Assembly (NCBI GenBank): GCA_030015575.1
Contig: CM057350.1
Span: forward strand, 522,466,959 to 522,530,958
DNA length: 64,000 bases
Source of the DNA: Agapanthus africanus
Lineage: Eukaryota > Streptophyta > Magnoliopsida > Asparagales > Amaryllidaceae
Direction: 5' to 3'
Shown here: positions 1-9,816 of the stretch, one piece after another
Layout of the letters: each line of letters opens with the position of its first letter
Position numbering within the stretch: the stretch's first letter is position 1
Translations under genes and position numbers: made by a program
The notes under the pieces: generated by a model
What the model saw: the letters and a program-made list of their open reading frames with translations, nothing else
Told to the model about the DNA's origin: nothing
Databases searched by the model: none

Positions 1-207
1 TTATTGCATCGTCCGCCGGCCTGAAGATATATATGTTTTTTTATTCTCCTTTTGTACTTACTCCTGAATGAGAGTATTTTTTTGATTCTTTTATAGATTG
101 TACTTTGTATTCATTTGGATTTATGAATAAAAGACATATTTTGTTTCATGGTGGTGTGTCCTTTTTAGCAAATGCATTTTGTAGATAATCTATCTTGATC
201 TCTTCGC

Positions 208-436
208 AGGACAGCGACGGCTTAGAAAACAGGTTCAGATCTACTGCCTAAGACTTCTCAACTTTTTGAGTCGTGAGGGTCTCATAAAGACTTTTCTCCC
301 TATGAGTCGAGAGGATCCCATAGGTATATTTTCTCCTTAAGAATCGTGAGGATTCCGAAGTGTGTATTTTCTCTCGAGAGTCGTAAGGATCTCACAAGAG
401 AATTTTTCCCCTTTACGAGTCGAGAGGATTCGTAAA
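208..436. repeat. Hairpin-array block, copy 1
   Basis: A block of about five units of 40-50 bp, each an inverted repeat around a core like AGTCGNGAGGATC. Examples are CCTATG (near 299-304) with CATAGG (near 318-323) and TTTACGA (412-418) with TCGTAAA (430-436). It starts after a segment containing GACGGCTTAG that is repeated at the start of copies 2-4. Confidence 0.8.
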
Positions 437-514
437 TAGTTATTTCTATCCTTCTCAAGATTTGACTTTGGAGAGTGTGGCCCGTGAATAATGTACAAGA
501 GTCGGTTTGGACCT

Positions 515-755
515 GCTTGTAGGGTAGTGATGGCTTAGGAAACAGGGTTAGGATCTACCGCCTAAGACTTTTCAACTTTATGAGCCGTGGGGGTCTCATA
601 AAAACTTTTCTCCCTACGAGTCGAGAGGATCCCGTAGGTGTATTTTCTCCTTAGGAATCGTGAGGATTCCTAAGTGCGTTTTCTCTTGAGAGTCGCGAGG
701 ATCTCATAAGAGAATTTTCTCCTTCACAAGTCGAGAGGACTCGTAAGTGGTTGCT
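515..755. repeat. Hairpin-array block, copy 2
   Basis: Second copy of the block. CCTACG (613-618) pairs with CGTAGG (633-638). CTTAGGAATC (650-659), loop GTGAG, pairs with GATTCCTAAG (665-674) as a perfect 10-bp stem. The equivalent first hairpin in copy 1 uses CCTATG/CATAGG, so both arms changed together. Confidence 0.8.
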
Positions 756-789
756 GAGTTGACTTGTTTCCGAGTCGAAGCATTGCTCT

Positions 790-1228
790 GACGGGGAGGT
801 CGTTGGTTGACTTGTTTCCGCAACGGGGTCATTGGATGACGTATTTCCGAGATGGGGTCATTGGATGACATATTTCCGCGACGGGGTCATTTGCTGACGT
901 ATTTCCACGACGGGGTCATTAGATGACGTATTTCCGCAACGGGGTCATTGGATGACGTATTTCCGCGATGGGGTCATGTGCTGACGTATTTCCGAGACGG
1001 GGTCATTGGATGATGTATTTCCGTGACGGGGTCATTTTGCTGACGTATTCCGCGACGGGGTTATTTTACCGACGTATTTCCGCGGCGGGATCATGTGCTG
1101 ACGTATTTCCGAGACGGGGTCATTGGATGACGTGTTTCCGAGACGGGGTCATTTGCTGACGTATTTCCGAGACGGGGTCATTTGGTGACGTGTTTCCAAG
1201 ACGGGGTCATTAGATGACGTACTCCGCT
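790..1228. repeat. 29-bp minisatellite, about 15 units
   Basis: Tandem units of about 29 bp with consensus CGACGGGGTCATTGGATGAC followed by GTATTTCCG. Units vary by substitutions (GGATGACG, TGCTGACG, AGATGACG), and a few are 1-2 bp longer or shorter. Nearly every unit keeps TGACGTA or TGACGTG, the TGACG core bound by plant TGA-type bZIP factors. The array lies in the 3' UTR of element A. An overlapping open frame (968-1159) is only repeat read-through. Confidence 0.9.
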
Positions 1229-1539
1229 TTCTGCGGTGTCAGGGTTGACTCTAGGTTGTCTGTGAACTGTAGAGTCTTTGAACTGGGGACTTTGCCATGG
1301 CTCCGATTGATGGTGTCGTGTTCATGTCCTGCTGGCATGAGGAGGAACGTCATTGTTGGTTTTCTGGGATGCAGATATTGCTGTCGAGCTCTGACTTTCC
1401 CTTTTGACCGGATCTGGTGGGGGACATGTGGTTCCCTTTTCGTTTATGCCCATGGATTGTATACAGGGGTCAGTATGGACTCGCCTGTAGGGCAAAAGTT
1501 TCATTCTTTTATTTTTTTCTTTCCGCGATGCTCTATCAT

Positions 1540-1775
1540 TTCAGCTTTCTATGTTGCGAAAGTCGTGATTGCCCAATCATTTCGGCTATTTTTTCACGGT
1601 GCCCAATCATTTTGGCTATTTTTCTTTTTACTCGCTGCTTTTTATTGCGAGCTGTCCAATCATTTCGGCTATTTTTGTATGCATATCCTTTACTTGCTGA
1701 TTTTGTTGCAAGTTGCCCTATCATTTCGGCTATTTCATATGCATTTATAACTCGCTGACTTTTTGATGCGAGTAT
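1540..1775. repeat. CAATCATTTCGGCTATTTTT repeats with CTCGC/GCGAG hairpins
   Basis: A motif like CCAATCATTTCGGCTATTTT occurs four to five times between 1570 and 1740. It is interleaved with three hairpins: CTCGC 1631-1635 with GCGAG 1647-1651, ACTTGC 1692-1697 with GCAAGT 1708-1713, and ACTCGC 1750-1755 with GCGAGT 1768-1773. The middle hairpin has T and A where the other two have C and G, a compensatory change. Confidence 0.75.
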
Positions 1776-1943
1776 GGAACTTGGAATCTGATGCCAATCT
1801 TAGCATCAGTATCGCTGCAATTGGAATATTGCCAGGAGCGAATCATCATTTGCCGTGAAAGGACTTGGAATTTGTTACCGATTTAGGCATCAGCATCGCT
1901 ACTACTGGAACACTGCCAGGAGCGGATCATCATTTACCTCTGT
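1776..1943. repeat. Two-copy direct repeat of about 85 bp
   Basis: Two adjacent diverged copies (about 1776-1857 and 1861-1943) share GGAACTTGGAAT/GGACTTGGAATTT, GCATCAGNATCGCT, and GCCAGGAGCG followed by ATCATCATTT. Confidence 0.7.
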
Positions 1944-1944
1944 C

Positions 1945-2175
1945 GATTTGAACAAGGGCGGCTTAACAAACAGGGTTAGGATCCTGTCGACTAAGGCTTT
2001 TGACTTCATGAGCCATAAGGATCTCATAAAGATGTTTCTCCTTACGAGTCGTGAGGATCTCGTAAGTGCGTTTTCTTCTTAAGAATCGTGAGGATTCTTA
2101 AGTGTATGGTCTCTTATAAGTCGTAAGGATCTCATAAGAGCATTTTCTCCTTACAAGTCGAGAGGACCTACAAGT
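1945..2175. repeat. Hairpin-array block, copy 3
   Basis: Third copy, with the clearest stems. CTTACGAG (2041-2048) pairs with CTCGTAAG (2059-2066). CTTAAGAATC (2078-2087), loop GTGAG, pairs with GATTCTTAAG (2093-2102). CTCTTAT (2111-2117) pairs with ATAAGAG (2134-2140). All three are perfect. The last unit, around 2155-2175, has lost pairing. Confidence 0.85.
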
Positions 2176-2239
2176 GTTTGTTCACCAAATGAGGACATTC
2201 CTCGTCGTTGGTGGGACTTGATGGTGGAGACGTTTATTT

Positions 2240-2523
2240 GTGCCTGTGGATTGTATACAAGGGTCAATATTGAACCGTTTGTAAGGCATTCTGGGAAATA
2301 TGATGGCTTAAGAACAGGTTCATATCCCTGTAGCTTAAGGCTTTCGAATCTTATGAGCCATGAGGGTCTTACAAGAGGATTCTCCTTACGAGTCGTGAGG
2401 ATCTCGTAAGTGTAATTTCTCCTCAGGAATCGTGGGGATCCCTAAGTGTGTTGCTGCCTTGTGAGTCGTAAGGATCTCACGCAGGTATTTTCTCCTTACA
2501 TGGTCGAAAGGACCTTGTAAGTG
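2240..2523. repeat. Hairpin-array block, copy 4
   Basis: Fourth copy. CTTACGAG (2385-2392) pairs with CTCGTAAG (2403-2410). In the last unit GGTC (2502-2505), loop GAAAG, pairs with GACC (2511-2514) inside an outer CTTAC/GTAAG pair. The block is preceded by GGATTGTATACAAGGGTC (near 2238-2255), which also occurs in similar form near 1456-1472. Confidence 0.8.
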
Positions 2524-2544
2524 TGCATGGATTTTCTTACAAGT

Positions 2545-2810
2545 CTGCGCCCTTTCGGGTTTTCACAAACTCGCCGGTAGCCCTGCTGTTTTTACTCATG
2601 GAGCCCTTTCGGGTTTTCATCCGTGCCCATTTTGCTTGTGGACGTACCGTTTTTTTTTGTTTTTTGTTTTTTTTTGCCACGTCGGCCTGGGGATGCCGGG
2701 GTTTATAGTAGTTTAAAGACGTTTCGGTCCATGGCTAGTTTTAGGACATTGCAGTCTATTGTTAGTTTAGGGACCTTTCGGTCTATTGTTGCCATATTTG
2801 AGACAACGGC
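2545..2810. repeat. Short dispersed repeats at the pol-proximal end of the A 3' UTR
   Basis: CCCTTTCGGGTTTTCA occurs at about 2550 and 2604. A second family with GACGTTTCGGTCCATGGCTA, GACATTGCAGTCTATTGTTA and GACCTTTCGGTCTATTGTTG recurs between about 2718 and 2795. The function is unknown. Confidence 0.6.
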
Positions 2811-2901
2811 TTCGCTGGATACTAATTATAGAGTTTGGGCTTAGGAAGATAGAGAGTGGACATAGGCGTCGTCATCTATCATTACCCTAGGCTGTGACTC
2901 G

Positions 2902-4177
2902 TCAGGCGTAGTATTTTTTCAGGAACCGGCCGTTTATTGGCCGGAAGGGTCTTTCGCCATGCATATCCATGAGCAAGTAAGCCCCACCTTGGTAGACTTT
3001 GTCTATGATATACGGGCCCTCATAGTTCGGCTTGAATTTCCCCCGTTTGGCATGATTGGGGATCATAGGTTTCTTGACCACTAGCACGAGTTCGCCTTGA
3101 CGAAATGTTCTCGGCCTAGTCAATCTTTCGTATGAGCGCGTCATCTTTGCTTTGTAAGCTTCTAGGTTTTGCTGAGCCATGAGACGAGTTTCATCGAGGG
3201 CGTCGGGCTCTTCAAGCCGAAGATGAGCATTCTCTTCGTCTGTTAGCTCATAATGAACCGCCACTCGTAGAGATGGTAGCTCTATCTCCAAGGGAAGTAC
3301 TGCTTCAGTGCTGAATACCAACGCGAATGGCGTTGTGTTTTAGCCGTTTTGAACGTGGTCCGATAAGCCCAGAGAGCTTCATGCAGTCTCTCGTGCCAGT
3401 TCTTTTTATTTTTGGACACTGTCTTCTTTATGATCTTTGTCAAGGTTTTGTTGAAAGCCTCAGCTAGACCGTTAGCTCGGGGATTATAAACCGAAGAGTA
3501 TCTCCAGTCTATGTTATGCTGCTGTGCGAAGCGGCTGATTTTGTGACTTCTGTAAGCTGGCCCATTGTCGGAGATAATTCGTTGCGGAGTACCGAACCAA
3601 TAGATGACGTGTGTCTTGAAGAAATGGAGAATATCCTCTGTCTCCACTTCTCTTAGCGGTACTGCTTCTGCCCACTTAGAGAAGTAATCGGTTGTCGCCA
3701 AATGAACCGATGTCCTCTGGATGACGCTGATTCGATGGGCCCGATTATGTCGGTTCCCCATATTTCAAACAGCCAGCTAGCCACCGTTGGGTATAGCGGG
3801 TTTGGATCCTGATGGATGAATTCTCCATGAATTTGGCACGAGTGGCACTGCTTTGCGTATTCGAGGCAGTCCTGGATCATCGTGGGCCAATAGTAACCTA
3901 TCCTTTTGATCTTCAGCTTTATCTTTGGTCCGGCTTGATGAGAACCGCAGAGTCCGTTGTGAGTTTCTTGGATGACTCTCCTTGCTTCTTCTGGTCCCAG
4001 GCATCTTAGCCACAGAGAGTCGAACGATCTCTTATACAGAGTATCATTGACGAAGGCGAAAGACAGAGCTCGTTTCATGAGCTGATGTCTTGAGGATGCA
4101 TCTTCAGGTGTTTGACGGGATTTGAAGTAGTCTATAAAGACTTCTCTCCAATCCTTGGCCTTTTCCTGGTCCTCTAT
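2902..4177 (-). pseudogene. Element A integrase
   Basis: Read on the minus strand from about 4177 down to 2902. The N-terminal zinc domain is visible as two His followed by CHSC in the stretch 4078-3800. The core has GTDIIGP (first Asp), ISDNGPAYRS (second Asp) and NGLAEAFNKTL (Glu). The C-terminal part (3321-2902) has the GKFKPNYEGPYII region typical of gypsy integrases and ends with GRFLKKYYA. Frameshifts near 3700 and 3330 split it into three frames, so it cannot make one protein. The function was insertion of the cDNA into the genome. Element B carries only the first part of the same domain. Confidence 0.88.
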
Positions 4178-4705
4178 TTATAGGGTTGTTTGCTCGGTCG
4201 CTTCCTTTTCTTCAAACGACTCCGGAGATATTTCTGCCGGTGCAAGAACCCGACGGTTTTGTATAACGATCCTTATATCATCGAGGTTTTCGTCAGCCAA
4301 TTCTTTAGCGAGCTTAGCTAACGCATACGCCTTGCTATTCTCCACTCGCGGTATGCTTTTCAGGGCGTAGGAAGGGATTTGAGTCAGCAATTGTTGCACT
4401 CTTTCGCCATATTTTACCAATTCCGGTTTGCACGTTTGATAGTCGCCGTTTACTTGACTAACGACCAACTAGGAGTCTTCGTATATAAGGAGGTTTTCGA
4501 TTCCCATGTCGACAGCGATCTCAAGACCTGCTATCAAAGCTTCATATTCTGCTTCATTGTTTGTCCTCGGCTCTATCAAAAAAAGGCAAAGCGCATTATC
4601 CCTCCTTATGGAGTCACGAAGATGAGGCCTATCCCGGACTTGATTATGGGGGAGCTGTGCTTTCGCTTCTTCATGGAAGATGCCCCGTCGAAATAGAGTT
4701 TCCAC
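4178..4705 (-). pseudogene. Element A second (archaeal-like) RNase H
   Basis: A second RNase H between the RT-linked RNase H and integrase, the arrangement known from Tat-clade elements. Visible motifs are LYFDGASS (Asp), TNNEAEYEALIAG (Glu), IYEDS followed by a stop, and VENSKAYALAKLAKELA. Element B has YGDSQLV and ENSKADALAKLA at the same places, so A has lost Gly and Gln before LVVSQ and the Asp of SKADALA. A frame change occurs near 4606-4700. Its role was degradation of RNA in RNA-DNA hybrids during reverse transcription. It is inactive in this copy. Confidence 0.82.
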
Positions 4706-5235
4706 CGGGTATCACTCCCTCCTTTCTCCCCGTCGATCGTGTCAAACGCGTGTTCGTCCAGCAATTCACAATTTAGGGGTGAATCGGCAGGTATCAGATG
4801 CTCAGCGAGGAAGTCGGTGATGGCCTGGCCTTTCACTGCCTTAAGAGGTCGGTATGTTATCGAGAATTCCATTAAGAGTAGGGCCCATTTAGCGAGCCGC
4901 CCTTCTAGTATGGCTCTTGACATCAAATATTTGAGAGGGTCCACTTTTGATACAAGGTGGACCTCATGCGCTAACAGATAGTGTTTAAGCTTCGTTATCG
5001 CGAAGATCAATGCCAGGCAGTGTTTTTCGATAGGGGAGTAGTTGTTTTCTGCCCCCAGGAGAACTTGACTCAAATAGTAGAAGGCCCTCTCTTTCCCTTG
5101 GTCATTCTCCTGTGCCCATAACGTGCCCAAGGAGCCTTCAAGGGCTGTTGTATACAGGATAAGGGGTTTTCCCTTGACTGGAGCGGTCGGCGCCGGTGGA
5201 TTCTGCAGGTATTGCTTGATTTCGTCCAGTGCACT
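4706..5235 (-). pseudogene. Element A RT-linked RNase H and connection
   Basis: Follows the reverse transcriptase on the minus strand. Visible segments include KPLILYTTALEGSLG, WAQENDQGKERAFYYLSQ, NYSPIEKHCLALIFAITKL and a VSKVDPLKYLMSRAIL segment. This is the usual gypsy RNase H, but the catalytic Asp of YxDAS is replaced by Thr (YTTA), as in B. That fits the known decay of this domain in Tat elements that have gained the second RNase H. One stop (TAG) separates it from RT at about 5235. Confidence 0.8.
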
Positions 5236-6276
5236 TTAGCATTTGCGATCCCAAACGAACGGGGTTCCCTTCATCATTAAATGGCTGTAGGGGCGACATT
5301 TGCTAGAAAGATTGGCTATGAACCGCCAGATATACGCGAGCTTTCCTTGGAGAGATCGCAATTGCTTGAGAGTTCTTGGCGAAGGTATTTCCATAATCGC
5401 CTTGATCTTTGATGGATCTATTTCGATCCCCCGGTGCTGGATGATGAACCTCAGGAATTTTCCCGAGGATACTCCAAATGCACACTTGAGAGGATTCATC
5501 TTCAAATTGTATTTCCGAAGACACTGGAACACTATTTTCAAATACTTCCAGTGTTCCTCATATGATTTGCTTTTCACCATGAGGTCATCGATATAGCATT
5601 CGACGGTTTTATGTATGAGGTCATCGAAAATCTTCGTCATGGCCCTCTGATAAGTAGCGCTGGTGTTCTTCAGACCGAAAGGCATCACTTTATAGCAGAA
5701 TATGCCCAGAGGAGTCCGGAAAGCGGTATGCTTCTAATCTTCGGGATGCATCTTTATTTGATTGTACCCTGATGAGCCGTCCATGAAGGAGAAGACTTCG
5801 TGAGTGGACGTGTTGTCTATCATCAGCTCGGTGACCGGTACGGGAAAGTCATCCTTCGGACAAGCTTTGTTGACTTCCCGAGAGTCTACGCAGATGCGCA
5901 CCGTCCCATTCTTCTTCATCCCTGGGACGATATTGGTGATCCAGTCAGGGTACTGAACTTCTTGGATGAAGCCGGAGTCGATTAACTTCTTAACTTCGGT
6001 ATTGATGCTCATTCCAAGTTCGAGCCGCATTCTTCTTGGTGCTTGCTTGACTGGCTTGACGTCCGGAGATATCGCCAATTTATGCATATCTATCTCTGGA
6101 TCTAGCCCCGGCATCTCGGAATAGTTCCATGCGAAGCAATTTTTATACTGCATAAGCACGTCTCTTAGCGTAGCTACATTTTCTTCGGACAACAGCTCAC
6201 TGACGAACGTAGGCCTCGGGTCGTTTGTCGTCCCCAAGTCGATCTTCCTTAGGTTGTCCGCAGTAGTATGTATCAC
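5236..6276 (-). pseudogene. Element A reverse transcriptase
   Basis: Minus-strand reading from 6276. Motifs in order are FAWNYSEMPGLDPEI, PVKQAPRRMR, the fingers IVPGMKKNGTVRICVDSR, FSFMDGSSGYNQIKM, MPFGLKNTSATYQRAMTK and the catalytic YIDDLMVKS (Asp-Asp intact, near 5584-5589), then GKFLRFIIQHRGIEIDPSK. One in-frame TAG interrupts it near 5731; the equivalent codon in B is CAG. This is a Ty3/gypsy RT of Tat type. Its own catalytic residues remain, but the stop and the broken neighbours make it non-functional. Confidence 0.9.
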
Positions 6277-7006
6277 ATCTTCCAGCTCTTTGGCACCGGT
6301 GGAAGTTCTGAGATCAACTCATCTTCATCCTTATTTGCGAAGCAATAGGAGAGGTCATCCATTTTCTCACGCTCTCCTTCTTCTGATCGCGTTATCACGT
6401 GGCAGGTATGAGATCGTTTCCAAGACTGATATTGACCTGGTTCTACTCTCGCGATATACGTTGCTTTTGGCACATGCCTTTGCGGTGGGACTACCCTCCA
6501 ACTGTTGGATAGAGCGAACCTGCCGAGTTGATATTGGTCTTCGACCCAGTTTTTGAATGTGAAGCAGTCCTCGAGAGGATGTCCATTGCTCGGTGATAGG
6601 AGCAATAATCCGGGTGAGAGACCTCGTCTGCTTGTTCGGGGTGTTTGGACTCCGGTAGCGTAATCATTTGATGTTTCATGACAAGATTGAATATCTTCCT
6701 TGTCTTGTCTTGGGGGAAAGAATATGCTCGACCCATATTTTTTATAAGAGACGGATCCCGGCTGCTCAATTCTTGATCGCGTAGCTTCTTGGACCCGCTT
6801 TGCCGCTGTCGAACGTTTTTTCCGTTCTTTAGTTTGTTTTTGCCTCCGCGTCGGGTCTTCTGTATGACGGGCTGGCGACGAAGGGCATCATCATTCTTCG
6901 TAGCCTGTTGAAGGAGGTGCTGCATCATGGCTTTCTCGTAAATTGCCATTTCACGGTTGTGGTCATCCTGGACCTTTTGACCCGCTACCCTTATTAGCTT
7001 GTCCAT
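6273..7006 (-). pseudogene. Element A zinc-knuckle spacer module before RT
   Basis: Minus-strand module with KAYxREMAIYEKA-like helix sequence, a basic KKLKNGKNV region, RAYSFPQDKTRKIFNLVMKH, then HPDYCSYHRA and GHPLEDCFTFKNW. Together these form a Cys-x2-His-x4-His-x4-Cys zinc knuckle. A frameshift splits the knuckle near 6600. The same module in B lies at 20590-21150. It may be a repeated gag nucleocapsid-like unit that sits between protease and RT. Confidence 0.7.
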
Positions 7007-8067
7007 CTGTTCTTCAAACGACGGACTAGGTATTTTTACGGCAGGATCTCGTTTGGGTTCAATTGCAGTGTCTTCTAACAGAGCATCTCCTTCTTCGTCG
7101 AAATCATGTATAACATAGCAGCCGTGGAATCACTCCCGTTTCTTGGATTGAACATATCCAAGCCCAATCGTTTCCATTCTCCCGTTGGGCAATTTTTGCT
7201 GAGTTCCGGGGACGTTCCAGATCCTATTGTAGAACTGAGCTTGTCGAGCAGTCTGTTTGAAGGGTACGTCTTAGTGCCTCAACAACCTTTTTAATCCTTC
7301 TGTGTAGTATCTGGGCAGACAGATGGGCTGGAGCCTGTTAAGCGTAGAATCGGCACCATGCCATATTTCTTTCTTCACTTTGGTTTCCGCGGATCGATAA
7401 AAGAGGATCGCTTTTTCATCTTTTCACCTGGGAAGGAGGTAGAACGTCTGCAGTTCTTGCACACTATAGGTATCAAGTGCATCAAGCTCTTTTTAATGCT
7501 TTTGCATAACCATGATGATTTGCAAACTCTGATCATCTCCAATGAGGGCCTGCACCGATGGACGGACCGAGAACACTGCGTTGACTTGGTCTTCAGAGTC
7601 ACTGCCAAAAACCAGAATAGGGGTAGATGTTCTCGGCTTGTTGCATTAGAGCGGCCCTGAATGGACTATCTCTTCTTCCTTCTCGGTATAGCTCCCGAAG
7701 AGTGGAATAGTGGTGATAGCTTTTTGCTTATTCTCCGGCTTATGGCATCTTTCCATATCTTCAAAGTCTGGTAAGAAATACTTTGCATCTTCGTACTTTC
7801 AGACTTCATTCATGGAGAATGGGTTCAGCTCCCCTATCACGGTATACTTGAGACCATCTTTGAAGTACTTCATATACTGATGTTGTGTAGAAAGGATGAT
7901 GTTGTATTCGTTTAACCAAGGCCGCCGAGCAAAGCGTTGTAGAAAGTCTTGGCATCAATGACATGAAACTTGATATCAGTGATGAGTAGCCCAAAGCATA
8001 ACGTCAGTATCACAGACCCGAGCGTCGGTGATGACTGGGAGTCGACCCGGGAGATGGTGATTTTATC
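7007..8067 (-). pseudogene. Element A protease-to-spacer linker, decayed
   Basis: This interval matches B 19580-20600 (the end of the protease and a linker) but is scattered over several frames. Residual similarity includes the region around 7950-7900, which matches the B segment with YNALLGRP, and the 7440-7330 segment, which matches VPPRRKGEKA. No continuous frame remains. I cannot assign a function to the linker beyond being part of the polyprotein. Confidence 0.55.
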
Positions 8068-9450
8068 TTAAGCGAGATGCTGAACGCTCATGCAGATTTC
8101 TTTTAACACCCTCACCTTCAGAAGGTTGACGGAGGACACTTTGTCAACTAGAATCTTCCCTATCTTAATGTCGTAGCAGTACCCGGTGACATATAGGGGA
8201 CGGTTATGCTCGAACGTCCCGTGGAGGAGGTCCTCGTCGCTGAAGGTGATGTCGGCTGTGTGCACTTTTTCCAGCTCGTCCTTCATCCTTTCTTCGGCAA
8301 GGAAGGCTTGAAACTGTTCGGGCTCTTGCAGTGTCCTGATCAGAGAATCTCGTGCCTTTTTAGATAGCAGGAGGGCATCCAAAATGCTTAGCTGCGAGGG
8401 TATCTTTCTCAGATGTGCCAGAACACTGTAATCCACCTTGTTTTTCTTGGGCGAGTCCTTGGCAGTAAGCTCTTCGACGACTTGGTCATTGAGGGCGAAA
8501 TCCTCAGGGACCTTTTCCTTCCCCTTATCTTTCTTATTCGATCCCTTATTTATGGGTCCGAGATTCTTTTCGGGCAGCGTACGATTTCGCAGCTGAATAT
8601 TCTCACAGCTCTTTGTTTCTTCCTCTTTTCCTGAGGTGGATTCTTTGAAGAGAGGGCCGAGAGCCATTTCTTCTTCAGAATCGCTTCCAAAGGCGAGAAC
8701 TTGCGATCCCCTGCTATCAACCATGTGACAGTTGCCAGCAGCTCTTCCACGTTCGTCTGTCGCACTTTTTCGCTGTCGACGACCTTCACGCTTCATCCTC
8801 TTGAAGTGTTGCCTGTGAGCGACATACCATTGCCACCATTTTTTAAAGGCCATACATTCTTCGGTAGGATGTGCGCCCTCTGATGGTATAAGCAATAGGA
8901 GGGATGTACACCCCCTTCATCAGGGTGCAGACCGCCGGGAGCATTCCTTTTGAAAAGTGGCAGCTTCATTCCCATGGACAAGGCTTTGGCGAAACGTTTC
9001 CTCGTCTTAAGTTTGCTTTTGTCTACCGCGGATATGCTTTGATCTGGTTGGAGTGTTTTGTGACCCATGACGTCTTCAAATTGACGCCGACTCTTGGCTT
9101 TTTTGAATATAGCCATCTCGCGTTCTTGATCATCCTTGCTCTTCTGACGGGCTTCGTTCAGCAGCAGGTCGATCATCTCGTCTGACGGTTCCGAGGGTTT
9201 TGGGTTCGATTCTGCCCCCAGCTCCTTTATGCTGTCTTCTAACGCCAAGTGAACTTCTTCGTTAGTTACCGCCGAATGAGAGATCATGTGGCAACTTGCC
9301 ACATAATCCTCAGATTCTTCTGACGAGTCATCTCCGTCGTTATTGTCGTTATCTCCGCTCTCAAGGATGTTGTTGAGAAATTCTTGGAGTGTGACCGGGG
9401 TTCGCGCCTTCTGATAATATTCTTCCAGTGCGTCAATCTGCTTTTGCAGG
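8068..9450 (-). pseudogene. Element A gag C-terminal module and protease
   Basis: Minus strand from the breakpoint at 9450: LQKQIDALEEYYQKARTPV, an acidic stretch, DYVASCHMISHS, EREMAIFKKAKSRR, KALSMGMKLPLFKRN and the zinc-knuckle half HPSYCLYHQ. After a frameshift near 8890 come GAHPTEECMAFKKWW, an acidic linker, and the aspartic protease KIGKILVDKVSSVNLL (about 8130-8160). In B the protease reads VDNGSSVN, so A has lost the essential Gly (DKVS) and is dead. The first part of gag is absent because B is inserted here. Confidence 0.82.
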
Positions 9451-9522
9451 TGTTCCCTTACAGAAAATAAATAAATAAATAGAGCAACGGAGAAAGTCCC
9501 TAAGGGGAGCATCACATGCCCA

Positions 9523-9709
9523 CACGTGATAGGCGCTTCGCTTAACAAAACTAAGCCAAAACCGAACCTCACGTGCAGACACGTGACCTCTATAAGCAAA
9601 GAATACAGGCGCCTGAATACAGCAAACAAGTGGGACAAAAAGAAACTCACGTGATAACACGTGACACCCTTGGGTCGGCTTAATTTGATAGGGTCACGTG
9701 CTACACGTG
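9523..9709. promoter_or_regulatory. Cluster of seven CACGTG boxes
   Basis: CACGTG at 9523, 9570, 9580, 9648, 9658, 9695 and 9704. Six of them form close pairs separated by 3-4 bases. G-boxes are bound by plant bZIP and bHLH factors. The cluster is about 380-570 bp upstream of the TATA box at 10090, a position expected for U3 enhancers. Confidence 0.7.
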
Positions 9710-9816
9710 ATAAACTCTTATGCCTTCTGGACTAATAAAAATAAATTCTAATTAAAAGGGATTAAAAGCCTTGTTTGGAAAATACTTCCTTGGATCTTTC
9801 TAAACAAGAAATATTA

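Larger units (their letters stand above)
1..2900 (-). other. Element A 3' untranslated region, repeat-rich
   Basis: This stretch lies downstream of the integrase stop (near 2902) on the minus strand and has no coding potential. It is a mosaic of four copies of a 200-280-bp hairpin block, a 29-bp minisatellite, a two-copy 85-bp repeat and smaller repeats, each listed separately. Tandem repeats between pol and the 3' LTR are known for plant Tat/Ogre elements. Bases 1-200 are AT-rich and show no repeat that I can recognise; they may approach the 3' LTR. Confidence 0.75.
1..9450 (-). mobile_element. Element A: Tat-type Ty3/gypsy retrotransposon, 3' part, degenerate
   Basis: On the minus strand the order is gag end, protease, zinc-knuckle spacer, reverse transcriptase, RNase H, a second RNase H, integrase, then a repeat-rich 3' UTR. 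Two RNase H domains before integrase are the mark of the plant Tat clade, which includes Ogre. The copy is broken by in-frame stops and frameshifts. It stops abruptly at 9450, where the LTR of element B begins (9451, TGTTC); the five bases GCAGG at 9446-9450 would be the target duplication. Its 3' LTR lies left of the window and its 5' part should lie right of the window, beyond B. The same protein regions occur in B in the opposite orientation. Confidence 0.9.

Noticed and set aside
790..1228. CRISPR-like array
   Set aside because: Units are contiguous diverged 29-bp repeats without unique spacers, in a plant retrotransposon 3' UTR.
1..9450. Region A as an integrated pararetrovirus
   Set aside because: There is no movement protein or coat protein order, and integrase and dual RNase H are present, as in Tat retrotransposons.
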